This document shows positions 25,630 to 36,177 of a stretch of 64,000 bases of DNA, in pieces. Position 1 is the stretch's first letter; each line of letters starts with the position of its first letter. Under the pieces are notes generated by a model. It was not told the DNA's origin, searched no databases, and worked only from the letters and a program-made list of their open reading frames with translations. Position numbers and translations under genes: made by a program. Origin of the DNA: Pyrrhoderma lamaoense (Eukaryota > Basidiomycota > Agaricomycetes > Hymenochaetales > Hymenochaetaceae); assembly GCA_002794735.1 (NCBI GenBank), contig NBAZ01000009.1, positions 434,001 to 498,000 of the forward strand. The letters run 5' to 3'.

Positions 25630-28535
25630 TCAAATATCCGGGTGCTGTTCAACTTCTACCTTTCGTTTCCCTTTGGTATCCTCCGCGTAATTTTCATAAA
25701 AGTTAGTTGACTCATCTGACGAGTGACCATCATCATCCGCTTTCAGCTCGCCAACGACAGCCTCCAGATTCAGGACAGCGCCAGCCGCGTCTCCATCATC
25801 GCTCTCTTCACCGTCACTCACAACAGCCGGCCCAAAAACTCCTGATCCACCCCCAGATCCTTGGTCTGCTTCGTCTGTGATCTGCCCAGACCCTGCCCTA
25901 TTAGGTGCCTCACCAGAAGATAACCACCATTCCTCATTGGCCGAATCTCGGGACTTGGAGTCAGTATCATCAGTACTTCCAGCACGCAACTTACTGCGTT
26001 GTTTGTCCTTTGAACCCGAACTGCCCGGACGTTGCTTTGCTGCATTCATCTCTGTAATACCAAGTCCCAGGGCCTTTGCTGTGCCAGCGGCACTGCTACT
26101 GCTTCCACGCCTCCCTGGGCCATCCCAGAAGTGATATGCTTGGCTGTGAACACCGTAGCTAGCTGGACGAACCTCCAATAAGTCCCCACGAGCAACTTCT
26201 ATGGCTGGAATCTCAGAAGCAGGAAGACCTATAAGGTAAGCAAGAAGACAGCGGATGACCGAAGCATGTCCAATAATTAGCAAGTCCTCCTGTTCACGTT
26301 CCAGCTCTATGAGGATAGGCTCAAGACGGACTAAAAAAACTTAGCCATCAATCTCGTAAGTGAAAAAAACCAGTTTCTCTTACCACATAGGTCGTGATAA
26401 CTTTCCGCGCGAGGCGCACGGAACGCATATGGATCCTTCATAAATCGTGCCCACTCGTCAGGGAAGAGCTCCTGGCTCTATCCGGGGACAACCCATCCCA
26501 AACTCCAGGGTTGATCTCACTCATCTGTTGCTTCTCAATAATTTTTACGGACGAAAATAGCCTAGGAGGCGCATTAGGACTTGGTGATGTTTGAGGATTT
26601 GGAGTTGGGACGGTAACGACATTTGGTGTCGTTGATGTAAGGACAATGTTAGTGTGTGGGGGGGACAGTCGATTGTCCTTTTCCGTATTTTATCCACAGC
26701 TTCCTTTCCCACCTTCTTTAATAAAGCCCTTTCAATCGTTGCAGCCTCCGGAAGATGTAATGGAGGTGGTACGCCGGCCGCAGTGGCGGAATTGGTGATC
26801 GCAGTCAACAAAGGAGTACTTTGGCGAGAACCTGGATTTGAGTGCATCAAATTGGGTGTTGCAGCGGCAGATGGACCGTACGTCGCAGCATGAGTAAGGA
26901 ACGGCCAGGCTGTATGGTGGGCACGCCTACGCGCAGATGTCCAAATCTAGCGGACCTTATTCAGTGGCTATCCGAGTTTATTCTAACTTTGAAAAATCAG
27001 ATGTACCACAAGCTTTCTCTCCGCAGGGTTCATGCCGCGTGCTTCAAGAGCCTTTGCCCGTCGTTCCAGTACAAAATCTTTCAAGCGGGTAGCATACTCC
27101 CAACCCGCGGGCGATAAATCGGAGTCGGCTTTGTACGAATGCTCAATGAGTGATTGGCCAGACTATTAATGGTCATTAACCCAGAAACCCTCATACATTA
27201 GCGGGAAGAAACATAACGTACACGGGCGAAGTATATCGTACGGAACTTGTTATGAATATTCATCAAAAAGAAGACTATACGTGACTACAGACGTATATTC
27301 AGCATATAGGAAACGTATAACTATCATGAACAACGTACTTGGAGGTAACCTTGAATATTCTATACAAGCCCGAACACTTGAATATTAGCATTTCAACCTA
27401 GATTTTCCTGTTTACTTACGTTTACTTCAATTCTTTCTCCTACCTAACAAGAATATATAAGACTGTGTTTTGAATAAACATGATTTAATTTGTTGATAAA
27501 TCACATTAAATATTCGAATGAATGGCCACTTTTTCTCTTGGACCGGTTCATAGTACTTTTCGTGATCACGTATACGACTATAGTAATCTTCAACGGCTTT
27601 GTCGGGATCCCAGTTCTTGTACTGATATTACAAGCAGGTAGGTATCAGCATCAGAATCAGTAGATATGGAAGGGAAGCCCGTACATCGGGGGAAGATATT
27701 TTAACACTCCTGATATTTGCCAAAACAATCTCTTCGTTGTCACATATACTCTCTCCATAACAAAGTTTAAGTTAGCCTTTGTTTTTTTCTCTACATTCCC
27801 ACTCTTTTTCTCTAAAAGTAAGTAAACACCTCTTTGGGAGGTTTACACGTACCAAGAAAAATCACATGAATTCCCTTCTTATCAAACTTCTCAACTAGTT
27901 GTTGACGCGCTGCTCGGGTTCCATTATTTGCATCATAAATAACAACCTGCCCATTCCCAGCTTCGAAGAACCTCCAAATCTGCTGCTCACAACCTTCTGC
28001 AACCCCCATCCTGAGTTTCTTAGTCTCTTCACTCTTCTCGCCTTCTTGGATTGTGATAGATTTCGAGTTCAATGATTAATTACGACATACGAAGACATCC
28101 CACCCCCCAAAAAATGATTCATTGGGATTGATATATGACATAAATCCAGTTCACCCATGTTTCAGGAGGGGGACAGTCATGTAATTGAGTAAGGAAGTAA
28201 GGAAAGGGCGGGAGTGTGTGAATCGTCAACCCGGAGATAACATCAGATATTTGAAACAGTTCACATTAGTCTGGGTAAGATGTGGGGTTTACTTAAAATT
28301 AAGACGCACCCAGCGTGAAATAATCCTTTGGGATCGCCTGTGCCCCTCCGAGAGTTTTCCTCCGGTAGTCTCCCAGAGAAACAACCAACGTCCGGACACC
28401 AAGCCATCGTAGATACCGTTCTAGAGCTCGAGATATATGTGTTTTTCCGCGTGCTGGTAACCCCACTGTCACAACAAGGATCTTCCCAGCATGGAACAGG
28501 AGACCAGACGCAGTTGTGTATAGTGGGGCAGCCAT
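25630..28535 (-). CDS. PFK26: 6-Phosphofructo-2-kinase with inactive bisphosphatase domain (Pfk26-like)
   Basis: Makes fructose 2,6-bisphosphate, the activator of phosphofructokinase-1. Start ATG 28535. The P-loop GLPARGKT is at residues 25-32, followed by RTLVVSLGDYRRKTLGG, VIYDANNGTRAARQ, ESICDNEEIVLANIRSVKIS, a KNWDP exon (YYSRIRDHEKYYEPV), and tiny exons for VGERIEVN and NIQGYLQ. Next is SRIVFFLMNIHNKFRTIYFA ending in R. The bisphosphatase active site should read RHGE but the splice gives R-SGQS, so the phosphohistidine is Ser and the Glu is Gln. The second site (WTSARRRAHHTAWPF), EINPGVWDGL and LLIIGHASVIRCLLAYL remain. An acidic, Ser-rich tail ends the protein at 25630. A one-base frame jump lies at G7 26658-26664, inside a Pro/Thr-rich insertion. 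At least nine introns. Confidence 0.93.
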
Positions 28536-29200
28536 TAAGGACTCCTAGTTGCGTATTTTGACTATGAAGTGTTGAGTTAACAATGATCAAGTGAAGGGTA
28601 ATCTGTGTGTCTCTATGCATCCATTCTTCGGAACTCCTTGGATGCCATCGGCGGGATCAAACAATGAAAGTCACATGCTTTCAATCATATTTTTCGGTCA
28701 CTTGTTGCATTGGATTATTTTTCATGTAATATTCGTGGTTATTTAACTTATTATCATTATGTCACTACATATTCAGTAAAGTCCCTGCAGGATATTTTAA
28801 TATCGCAAGCACTAGTAACATATTCAAAATTTACAGTAATAGATAGATGTGATTTCTAAGAAATATGGGCGATAAATAGTACAGATGTAGAGTCTTCCTT
28901 TCAGCGCTCAATTTAGGTCATTAAATAGTCGTGTCACGTCGTAGCTAGTCGTAATTTAGATCGTAAATCCAAGTATAGAGTATCCTTGTCCAGGTTAAGA
29001 CAGAAGAAAGAAACATAATCGCTTGAAGCAAGCACCCAGGAGGAGAAAAGAAAACATAAGAGAGAAGACTAGAGACACCAGAGACAGTCAAGTCCATAAA
29101 GATACGAGTATATCTAAGTTTTTTTTTTCGTCTAGTTCCAAGTCAATTGAAGCCCAGCTATAATATTACCTTGATATCTTTTATACAAATAAGAGATGTC
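28536..29200. other. Intergenic between PFK-2 start and Gin4-like kinase end
   Basis: About 665 bp, AT-rich. No gene, repeat or clear core-promoter element recognised. Confidence 0.5.
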
Positions 29201-32089
29201 TTATCGCATCTTTGGTGTTGTCAAAATCATAGGCGTCGTTGAAGCCGCAGCATCCGGACTTCTCAAAACATCCTTTCCTTTCCACTCCGAACGTAAACGA
29301 ATAAAAACATGCCTGAAAGTTGATAAGGCGCCCTTTTCCTGGATCAATACAAGAGTCGAAGCATAGGGAGCAACTTGCTTTGTATTCACAGATGCACGCC
29401 TGAGGGGTGTAGCAGCCGGAGCCGGTATTTTTTGTATGGAGGGAGGCTCAGAACCCTGTTCATTATCAATTGATGATTTTGGAACATGAGATTGAGTATA
29501 ACCGAGTACAGGGCTGAATTCGATTCGGAATCGCACGGACTTCATAGTCACCATGCCATTCGCATCTGAGATAAATAACTAAGCGGAGATACAAAATTCA
29601 GGAAGAGACGTAAGTACGCACCAAGAGCTTCGTCCATTCTGCATCTCAGGACGCCCCACCCTTGTACATCTTCAAGCTGGACTTGACAACCGAGCTTCTG
29701 CAGTACACGAAAGGCTTCATCACGAGTCGCAACATAGTTGTCGACCGAATGTAGGACATACTGCTGTGCTTTCCAGTTGAACAGATTAGCAAACCAGCCC
29801 TTTACTTCTCCTACTGCCACTGAAGGTGCTGATAGTAGTGCTCCTGCTCCCGCTACTGAAGGCTCTGATATCCTATGCACATGTCTGCCAGTAGCCTGAC
29901 TACATGCAGTTGAAGTATTTCTCCTCGTGCGTATACGTTTTATGCCACCGTTAAGAGTATTAATATTTATTACAGCCACGTTGGATTCAACATCTGTTTT
30001 GTCTATCTTCATAAAACTCCCATCCTCGTCGCTTTGCCTCTCTTGGGACAATGATGGTTTGCAATCGACGTTTTCCTTGTTGTGGTGGTTATTGACTTGA
30101 GAAGCAAGATTCGTCGTTTTCTTATTAGAAAAATTGTAGCAAAATTCTGTGTTTGCATTAGCGGTACCCAACTGCAATTTTTTGGGATACGTGCGCTCAT
30201 GACCTTCTGGTTTTGCGACAGGATCCCCAACTGCAAGTGGTTGTGGGCCATCATTAAAACCGAGTCCGACATTTTTCTCTGCCAATGAAGATCGATTTTG
30301 CAGGAGGAGCTGGAAATTCCTCTCAACATCATCAAGAGTACGCTTCAATAATGGGTTGCCAACAGTAGGTTTCTGGGGGATATTGGGTTTTGTACAATAT
30401 CTACAGGATTAGGTAGTAAGGCTGGCATTGGCGTCTGCACTCGAGGGGAGCCAGGGAGAAGCACATCCGGCGGGGTCCCAGGAGTTGAGGAAATTACCAT
30501 TGTTTCGTAGCGTTGTTGATCAGGAGGTAGGCCTTCGATTTTCTGCGTTCGAAGAGACCTTTGCTCGATCAAGGAGCTCAAATTATCTTTCGCGTTAACA
30601 TTATCTGATTCCCTAGATGCTGAGCCTTCGCGATGAGGGCGTGAGACGGCGGGGGATGAAGTCGGACGTATTCTACTGAACTGAGAAGAAGGGGGGGTGC
30701 GAGGACCAGCGGGGGAAGCAGGTCGGGCTCGGGAGCAAGTTCGAGATGGCATCTGAGTTTCCGATGCTCTACTTTTCTCTAGTGAATACACAGGCATAGG
30801 GGGAGTCGGAGGAAGTCGACTTGCTCTGAGTTTTATTGCATCCGGCTCTCTCAGCGGTGGGGCGGCATAGTGCTTGATACTTTGACCGTCGTTAAAGAAT
30901 AGATTCTGCATACCGTATTCTTCCAATGTACGTTCTCGATGTTTTGATAGCAAGAAATAGAGGGCCTTTATAAGTGAACCTTGCCCAGGGGGACTAAGTA
31001 ACTCAGCAATAAGTTCCTTAGAAGTAGCACCAGCACATATCAGTAGAAGTGATCGGATGAGATCTTGCTTTATCAAAGCCCTCGACCTTATAGGCTTATC
31101 AAGTTCGGAAATAGATGGCGCGGGATGATCAACAAGTCCTGGAAGATCATGAGAGAGGAACGGGTGCGCAAGAAGATCTTGCATTTTGATACGCTTCTCC
31201 ACATCTACAACAAGCATACGGCGGATCAAATCTGCAGCCTCTTGGTGTACATACTGTGGAATCTCAAATTTACCGCTTTTTACCTTCTGAAGTAGGACTC
31301 GGATGCTTTTGTCGTCAAACGGAAGTCGTCCAGTCATAAGTGCAAACAAAATTACCCCACAGCTCCAGATATCAGTAGCAGTCCCAGAATAGCGCTCACC
31401 ACGGACTATCTCAGGGCTAGCATAATGAGGACTACCACAGCTTGTTTCAAGACAGTGTTCAGGAGGAGCAAAGGCAGCCATTCCCCAGTCAGCTATCTTG
31501 ACGTGCGGAGGGTCAAGAGATGCAATAAGAATATTCTCAGGTTTAAGATCACGATGAATAACCGAGAAAGCATGCGCATACGAAAGACCGTAAATAATTT
31601 GCTTAAAATAGTACAAAGCCATTGGAGCATCCATGCGGCCATTATTGACGAGATAATCAAAGAGCTCACCCCATCGACATACTCAAGAACGAGGAATAGA
31701 TCACGCTCACCCTCAAAAACATCGTATATTCGGACAATATTAGGATGATCCATGAGTTTCATCATAATTATTTCTTTATCGATCCCATTTCTATGTTTTT
31801 CAGCTTTGCTTGCGCGAGTGTTAAGGGAGTGTCTGGAGGAAAAAACATGCTCAAGTGGCAGGATCTTGACAGCTGCCATCTGACCTGTCTCAACATGACG
31901 CGCTACTTTGACCCGTCCTGAAGCCCCTTTACCAACACATTCACCAAGTAACCAAGGTCCAATTTGACGAGGATCAGTGACGAGATCAAATGCACCGCGG
32001 GGAACATTTGCTTTTTCTTTTTCCCACCGGGTGCCGAGCGGTGCTTTATATTGAACAGGGCGTGCTCTTGGAGGTGATATTGAAGGCAT
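29201..32089 (-). CDS. Gin4/Cdr2-like (Nim1 family) Ser/Thr protein kinase with C-terminal KA1-like domain
   Basis: CAMKL-group kinase of the Gin4/Hsl1/Cdr2 type, which in fungi acts at the septin collar and bud neck to couple morphogenesis to mitosis. Start ATG 32089. The kinase domain lies at about 45-310: Gly-rich loop GECVGKGASGRVKVA, the VAVK-type lysine in MAAVKIL, catalytic loop HRDLKPEN, activation start ADWGMAAF (DWG instead of DFG), then SCGSPHYASPEIV. A long Ser/Pro-rich linker follows. The C-terminal region (VLQKLGCQVQLEDVQGWGVL, then an exon with VKSVRFRIEF-like and STFRHVFIRL) resembles a KA1 membrane/septin-binding domain. The frame jumps inside the kinase domain at C4 31669-31672 (VDG to GELFDYL), with no possible intron. 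It jumps again near 30375-30379, where a 68-nt intron (about 30378-30445) is an alternative. The stop is at 29201. Confidence 0.9.
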
Positions 32090-32337
32090 TCTGTGAGAGG
32101 TATAAAACTCAAAGAAGGTATCGCTGTAGAGTAGGGTATGTGTATGTATGTATAGATAGTTGTAGATATGTGATGGATGTTGTGGACAAGAGCAGTCAAA
32201 GTGGCAGACATCTGCAACTGTTCCATTTCGGTAAGTCCTCCCACACGTGACACATGTTTGATCGCGCTTCTTTAATTGATTCCCAAATTATGGTGCACAT
32301 GGTGAACCTTTCCTGTTTATCCACGACGTCCATAGTC
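32090..32337. promoter_or_regulatory. 248-bp divergent promoter
   Basis: Shared upstream region of the Gin4-like kinase (minus) and the four-helix membrane protein (plus). A TATGTATGTATA-type stretch around 32138-32150 may serve the kinase side. Assignment is by position only. Confidence 0.4.
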
Positions 32338-32970
32338 ATGTCCCAACAACAACAGAGCATCTTGTAAGTCGTTCCAGTTATGCTGCATCAACATGGAATA
32401 GATAAGTGACTATTTGTGTCAGTTCTACTGTATTCTTGTTACATATTGCCCTTGAAATCCCTGTGGCCATTCAAGGTTTCCTCTCGCCTGGCAATCTACC
32501 GTTCCTAGATCTTAACAATACAGCTATTGTTATCTTGAAACTCTATGCTGCACTCTCTTTCGCTTCATGCCTTGCCGCCCTTCTCTGCTTTTCGCTACCA
32601 GGTCAGCTTCCCTTCTCTCTATCGTGATTCTCTAACCCCTCTTATAAATACCGTTTCCGCATCAACGAACAGAGTTTCTCCCAGGGAAACGTGCTCTAGC
32701 TATTGCTCTCACTGTTTATCACTGCACATGCTCCACAATCCTGTTCCAAGCACCTCGCTTTATTCCCCATACGCTTGGGGAACTGTTTGAGTCGTAAGTC
32801 ATGTTATTTCAAGTTTTGCTTTTTCATGTGCCAATTCCCCTCTTTGTTATAGAATCAATTTGACTCCAGAAATCCTTTGGGGAGGTGTACACGGGTTTTT
32901 AGCCCTCGGTTTTGTATTTTGGTGGCAGTCCACAGTTGCATTTACGGCTGCAGTTCGGAAAATGCAGTAG
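32338..32970 (+). CDS. Small four-helix membrane protein, unknown function
   Basis: Not visible as a single open frame. Four exons, 32338-32363, 32423-32601, 32685-32793 and 32853-32970, join in phase to 143 residues ending at TAG 32968-32970. All three introns are GT-AG with clear donors (GTAAGT, GTCAGC, GTAAGT). Predicted membrane segments: residues about 9-26 (FSTVFLLHIALEIPVAIQGF), about 40-60 (AIVILKLYAALSFASCLAAL), about 68-85 (KRALAIALTVYHCTCSTILF) and about 105-125 (GGVHGFLALGFVFWWQSTVA). The N-terminus MSQQQQSI is polar. I do not recognise the family; the topology resembles small uncharacterised integral membrane proteins common in Agaricomycetes. It is transcribed divergently from the Gin4-like kinase. 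Confidence 0.75.
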
Positions 32971-33516
32971 GCATGATGTTTGCATCAGTGGAACTGAGTT
33001 GGAATTCTATATATGTTGAATGATGTATGTGTGTATTGGCCGTCTCATATAACTGGCGTTCGATAAGTTATACATAATTATAGATCAATACGTACGCTTC
33101 ACCTTCGCATTGTGTGCTAGCGCTATACAATTAAAATGGGTCATAATAGCTCACAAATTTAACTCTAAATTAGTGTTGCATCTCAGAAAACGTGTAAATT
33201 TCAGTCCACGTACCAATAGTGTCTAAGCTTCTGTGAAGTCTGAAGCTGCATGTATGTTACCAAAAAATAAGCAAAACCACAATGTCGATTCTAGTCGTAT
33301 AAGAATAGCATTTCTTTGTTCTTCTGAGATAAATTCTAGATGCAAGTACTTGGTGGTGGTAACTAATAAGACAATGTCTGAAGTTAAAAGACTTCAAGCA
33401 TTTATTTTTGGCGATTATGTAATCTTTTGGAAATCACTTTTGGCACTTCTTTGGTTTCTCTACCGGTATTGTCGTTAGTCTTCGACACCCTTCAGGACCA
33501 AGGAGCAGTCGTATAG
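32971..33516. other. Intergenic, promoter of uS5m
   Basis: About 545 bp, AT-rich, between two plus-strand genes. No further element recognised. Confidence 0.5.
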
Positions 33517-34473
33517 ATGCTAGCGATGAACAGAAGCTCTGCGCTCATGAGCAATACCGGCGCTATGCGTCTATTTCTCTCTTCAAGTCGATGCTCGCCT
33601 GCAAGACATTTTCCGCGTTATTTTTCCTCGTCACCTTCCCTCCTAAACAATGCTGAAAACCTTTCAAAGGTTCCCGAAACTAGTCGATCCGATGAACCTA
33701 TGGAATTTCCTAACTTAATGCAACCCGATATTCTCTACGACTCTGCTCATACTCGTGTTTATCGTGGCCCACATTCAAAATTGTACTCAAAAGTACATAT
33801 CCGGAACGACCCATCTTACATGGTTGTTGACAAGGAACTCAATGATATGATTAAAGATGGGGGCAACACGGAGATGAACGAGGAAAAGGATGCCAGCATT
33901 ATGATCCGTGACCGACGTAGGGTTACAGTACACAAGTATCCCCTAGTCAAACGCCGAGTGACGCAACAGACTGGTAAAGGCAAAAAACATCGGATGTATC
34001 AACTGGTTGTTGTTGGAAATGGTGATGGTCTTGTTGGGTATGGGGAAGGGAAGCATGAAGAAATGAGTGAAGCTCATAACAAGGCGTACATTGAAGCTGT
34101 GAGGAACATGGATGCTGTCGACCGCTTTGAACACCGCACAATTTGGACGGACATGTCTATCAAGTTCGGTTCAACCCGCATCCTCATGCGTCCCCGTCCT
34201 GTTGGATTTGGCCTCCATTGCAACCCTAATATCCATCAAGTCCTGAAAGCAGCGGGTATAAAGGACGTTAGTGCGAAAGTGTGGGGCAGCCGTAATCCAA
34301 TTAATGTGATCAAGGCAACGTGTATGTTAATCCAAGCTGGCAATGCACCGCTTTCGATGGGTAATGGAACTGGTGGGAAAGGAAGACGACTGGACGCTGG
34401 ATCGGGAATGAGGAACAAAGAATCTGTTGAAAGGGATCGTGGGCGGAAGCTTGTGGACGGTCGTACTTGGTAG
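33517..34473 (+). CDS. MRPS5: Mitochondrial small-subunit ribosomal protein uS5m
   Basis: Component of the mitochondrial 37S ribosomal subunit. Single exon, 318 residues. The N-terminal part is Arg/Ser-rich with no acidic residues (SSSRCSPARHFPRYFSSSPS), a typical mitochondrial targeting signal with a likely cleavage before residue 45. The uS5 core begins near RRRVTVHKYPLVKRRVTQQT. It contains MYQLVVVGNGDGLVGYGEGK (N-terminal S5 motif) and the C-terminal S5 fold RPRPVGFGLHCNPNIHQVLK, AGIKDVSAKVWGSRNPINVI. ATG 33517 is the first of several nearby Met codons (also residues 4 and 11), so the exact start is uncertain by a few residues. The frame is intact. Confidence 0.92.
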   Translation: MLAMNRSSALMSNTGAMRLFLSSSRCSPARHFPRYFSSSPSLLNNAENLSKVPETSRSDEPMEFPNLMQPDILYDSAHTRVYRGPHSKLYSKVHIRNDPSYMVVDKELNDMIKDGGNTEMNEEKDASIMIRDRRRVTVHKYPLVKRRVTQQTGKGKKHRMYQLVVVGNGDGLVGYGEGKHEEMSEAHNKAYIEAVRNMDAVDRFEHRTIWTDMSIKFGSTRILMRPRPVGFGLHCNPNIHQVLKAAGIKDVSAKVWGSRNPINVIKATCMLIQAGNAPLSMGNGTGGKGRRLDAGSGMRNKESVERDRGRKLVDGRTW

Positions 34474-34995
34474 AGCAATGCATCAGGAGGGTCTCACATT
34501 TCTTCTTTGGGATAAAAACCGATTATCTATTATATTATGTTCATTATATTATACAACCACAATCAGACTGTTGCAGGCGGCCTTTGTGTGAATTAAGAGA
34601 CAAGGTCCAACACAAACACAGACAATCAATTATCTGCTGTGACTTGTCGTCATAAACACAGGCACACGTGGAGAGTACCTTCGCGTCGCGTCTCACTTTT
34701 TTTATTTGCTTGGTTTATAGTGACATAACTGTTATGCTTATCTAAGCCAGGAGGTATCTTCGTGTACTTAAACTTTCCTTCTTCCTTCACCGACATCCAC
34801 AACGACCACATCGTTGGAGTCGGTGAGCTTCTGCCATCGTGCTTCACCTCGTCATCTCTTCTTGTGCTACCCTTCACCTTTGAGCACATTCCTATCTCTC
34901 CGGTTTCTACCTTCAATCTTCTTCGCTTAACCCCATCATATCATCGGACCACCTCTTCGTAGTAGCGACTAAAGTTAAACCACATCTTTAATAAA
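34474..34995. other. Intergenic, CT-rich near the next start
   Basis: About 520 bp. The segment 34770-34960 is CT-rich on the plus strand and directly precedes the next gene's ATG, consistent with a fungal promoter/5' leader. No gene recognised. Confidence 0.5.
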
Positions 34996-36177
34996 ATGGC
35001 AACGCGATCGTTTACAGTATATAGAGATGCGCCTTCTACTTCGGCTTCGTCAACGAGGCAGCCTGGTCTTCGTCCCTTAGGAAGATCTAACTCTGCTGCG
35101 GCAGTGCTCGCTAGCTCTCGTGGTGCGGTTGGGAATGCGCCTTCCACTTCGTTCCCAGAGAAAGAGAATGTCAATCCTTTGACAGGATTGAGTCTCAGCT
35201 CTAATAGTACGAAGAATGGCAAAAAAAGGAAAGCTTCAGAGAGTGGTACTGTGCTGGCAACCAAGGTCCTCGCTGCTGCACCCGAGCCTGTACAAAAGCC
35301 TGCTCGGGTGCCTCTCAAACGTAGATCGACGTCTGTACAGCTAGCATCTACGAAGGCCAAGCTGAAGCGTGACAGCTCGAAGAAGAAAGATAATTGCAGT
35401 AGCGGTCAGGCACCGTCTTTATCCATTTCTCGAAGCAACTCAAAGGGATATCTTGAACCTATATCCGAGGAACCTCCCTCTTCTCCGGAACGACCCAAGG
35501 CGAAATCCGACAGCCTCACACAGGCTCAAATTGACTCTCGTTGCTATGATCTAACGGTATCACCGCTTGCCGATGTATCGAGCGCATTTATCCAGTCTCC
35601 AGAATCTAGTAAGGAAGGTAAAGAGGGAAAGGAGAAAGAAGAGGAGGAGGAAGAAATATTGGTTGAGTATCGCATCGTAAAGGATGTCAGTATTCACTCA
35701 ATATCTCTTCTATCCGTCACTGACCTTTCTCTCTTTCATGACAAATAGAAAACTAATTTCGCTAACAAAATTCGCGATTATTTCTCTCCTGAAGGAACCC
35801 TCTCTAGCTCGATGTCATCATTCTCTAGTTCCTCTAGTAAAACACCTTCGCTTATCTCGTTCCCATCTGAGTCCAGCATGAAGAGCTCGTTGTTTGATTC
35901 TCTTGATGACTTTGACCTTTTTACTGGGAATGATAAATTCTCTATTGTTAATCCAGAGACACCCAAGAAAGCGCGTCCACTTGGTCGTTGCGCTTCACTT
36001 CCCTGTCCGCCGTTCACCCCGGAATCCAAAATGCCTGAATTTCCTAAGGTTAAGGAGGCACCAGCAGCGCTTGGGCCTGCTATGCTTTCTACACCTCAGC
36101 GAAAAGAGCTTTACGCATTGTTCACGTTCTCAACTCCTACCTCTTCTCCGACAAAGCGCCTCCAACGAGGTGATTAG
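34996..36177 (+). CDS. Unknown protein with KEN box and CDK-type sites
   Basis: Two exons, 34996-35685 and 35749-36177, 372 residues; the intron is 63 nt, phase 0. I do not recognise a domain. The protein is Ser/Lys-rich and predicted mostly disordered. Visible short motifs: a KEN box at residues 56-58 (FPEKENVNPLTG), the classic APC/C degron; RxxL-like segments (RPLGR, RVPLK); a basic KKRK cluster near 75; an acidic run of seven or eight Glu near 215; and several proline-directed sites with a following basic residue (ETPKKARP, STPQRKE, SSPTKR). The second exon starts KTNFANKIRDYFSPEG. Together these suggest a nuclear protein phosphorylated by CDK and destroyed by APC/C, comparable in style to securins or CDK inhibitors. 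That is inference from motifs, not homology. Confidence 0.7.

Noticed and set aside
26658..26664. Programmed ribosomal frameshifting at the G7 run (C7 on the coding strand) in PFK-2
   Set aside because: The slip would be in the right direction, but similar breaks occur in nine other genes without any slippery-site consensus, so a common sequencing cause is simpler.
34996..36177. Naming the KEN-box protein securin or Sic1
   Set aside because: Only short linear motifs support it; no alignable domain.
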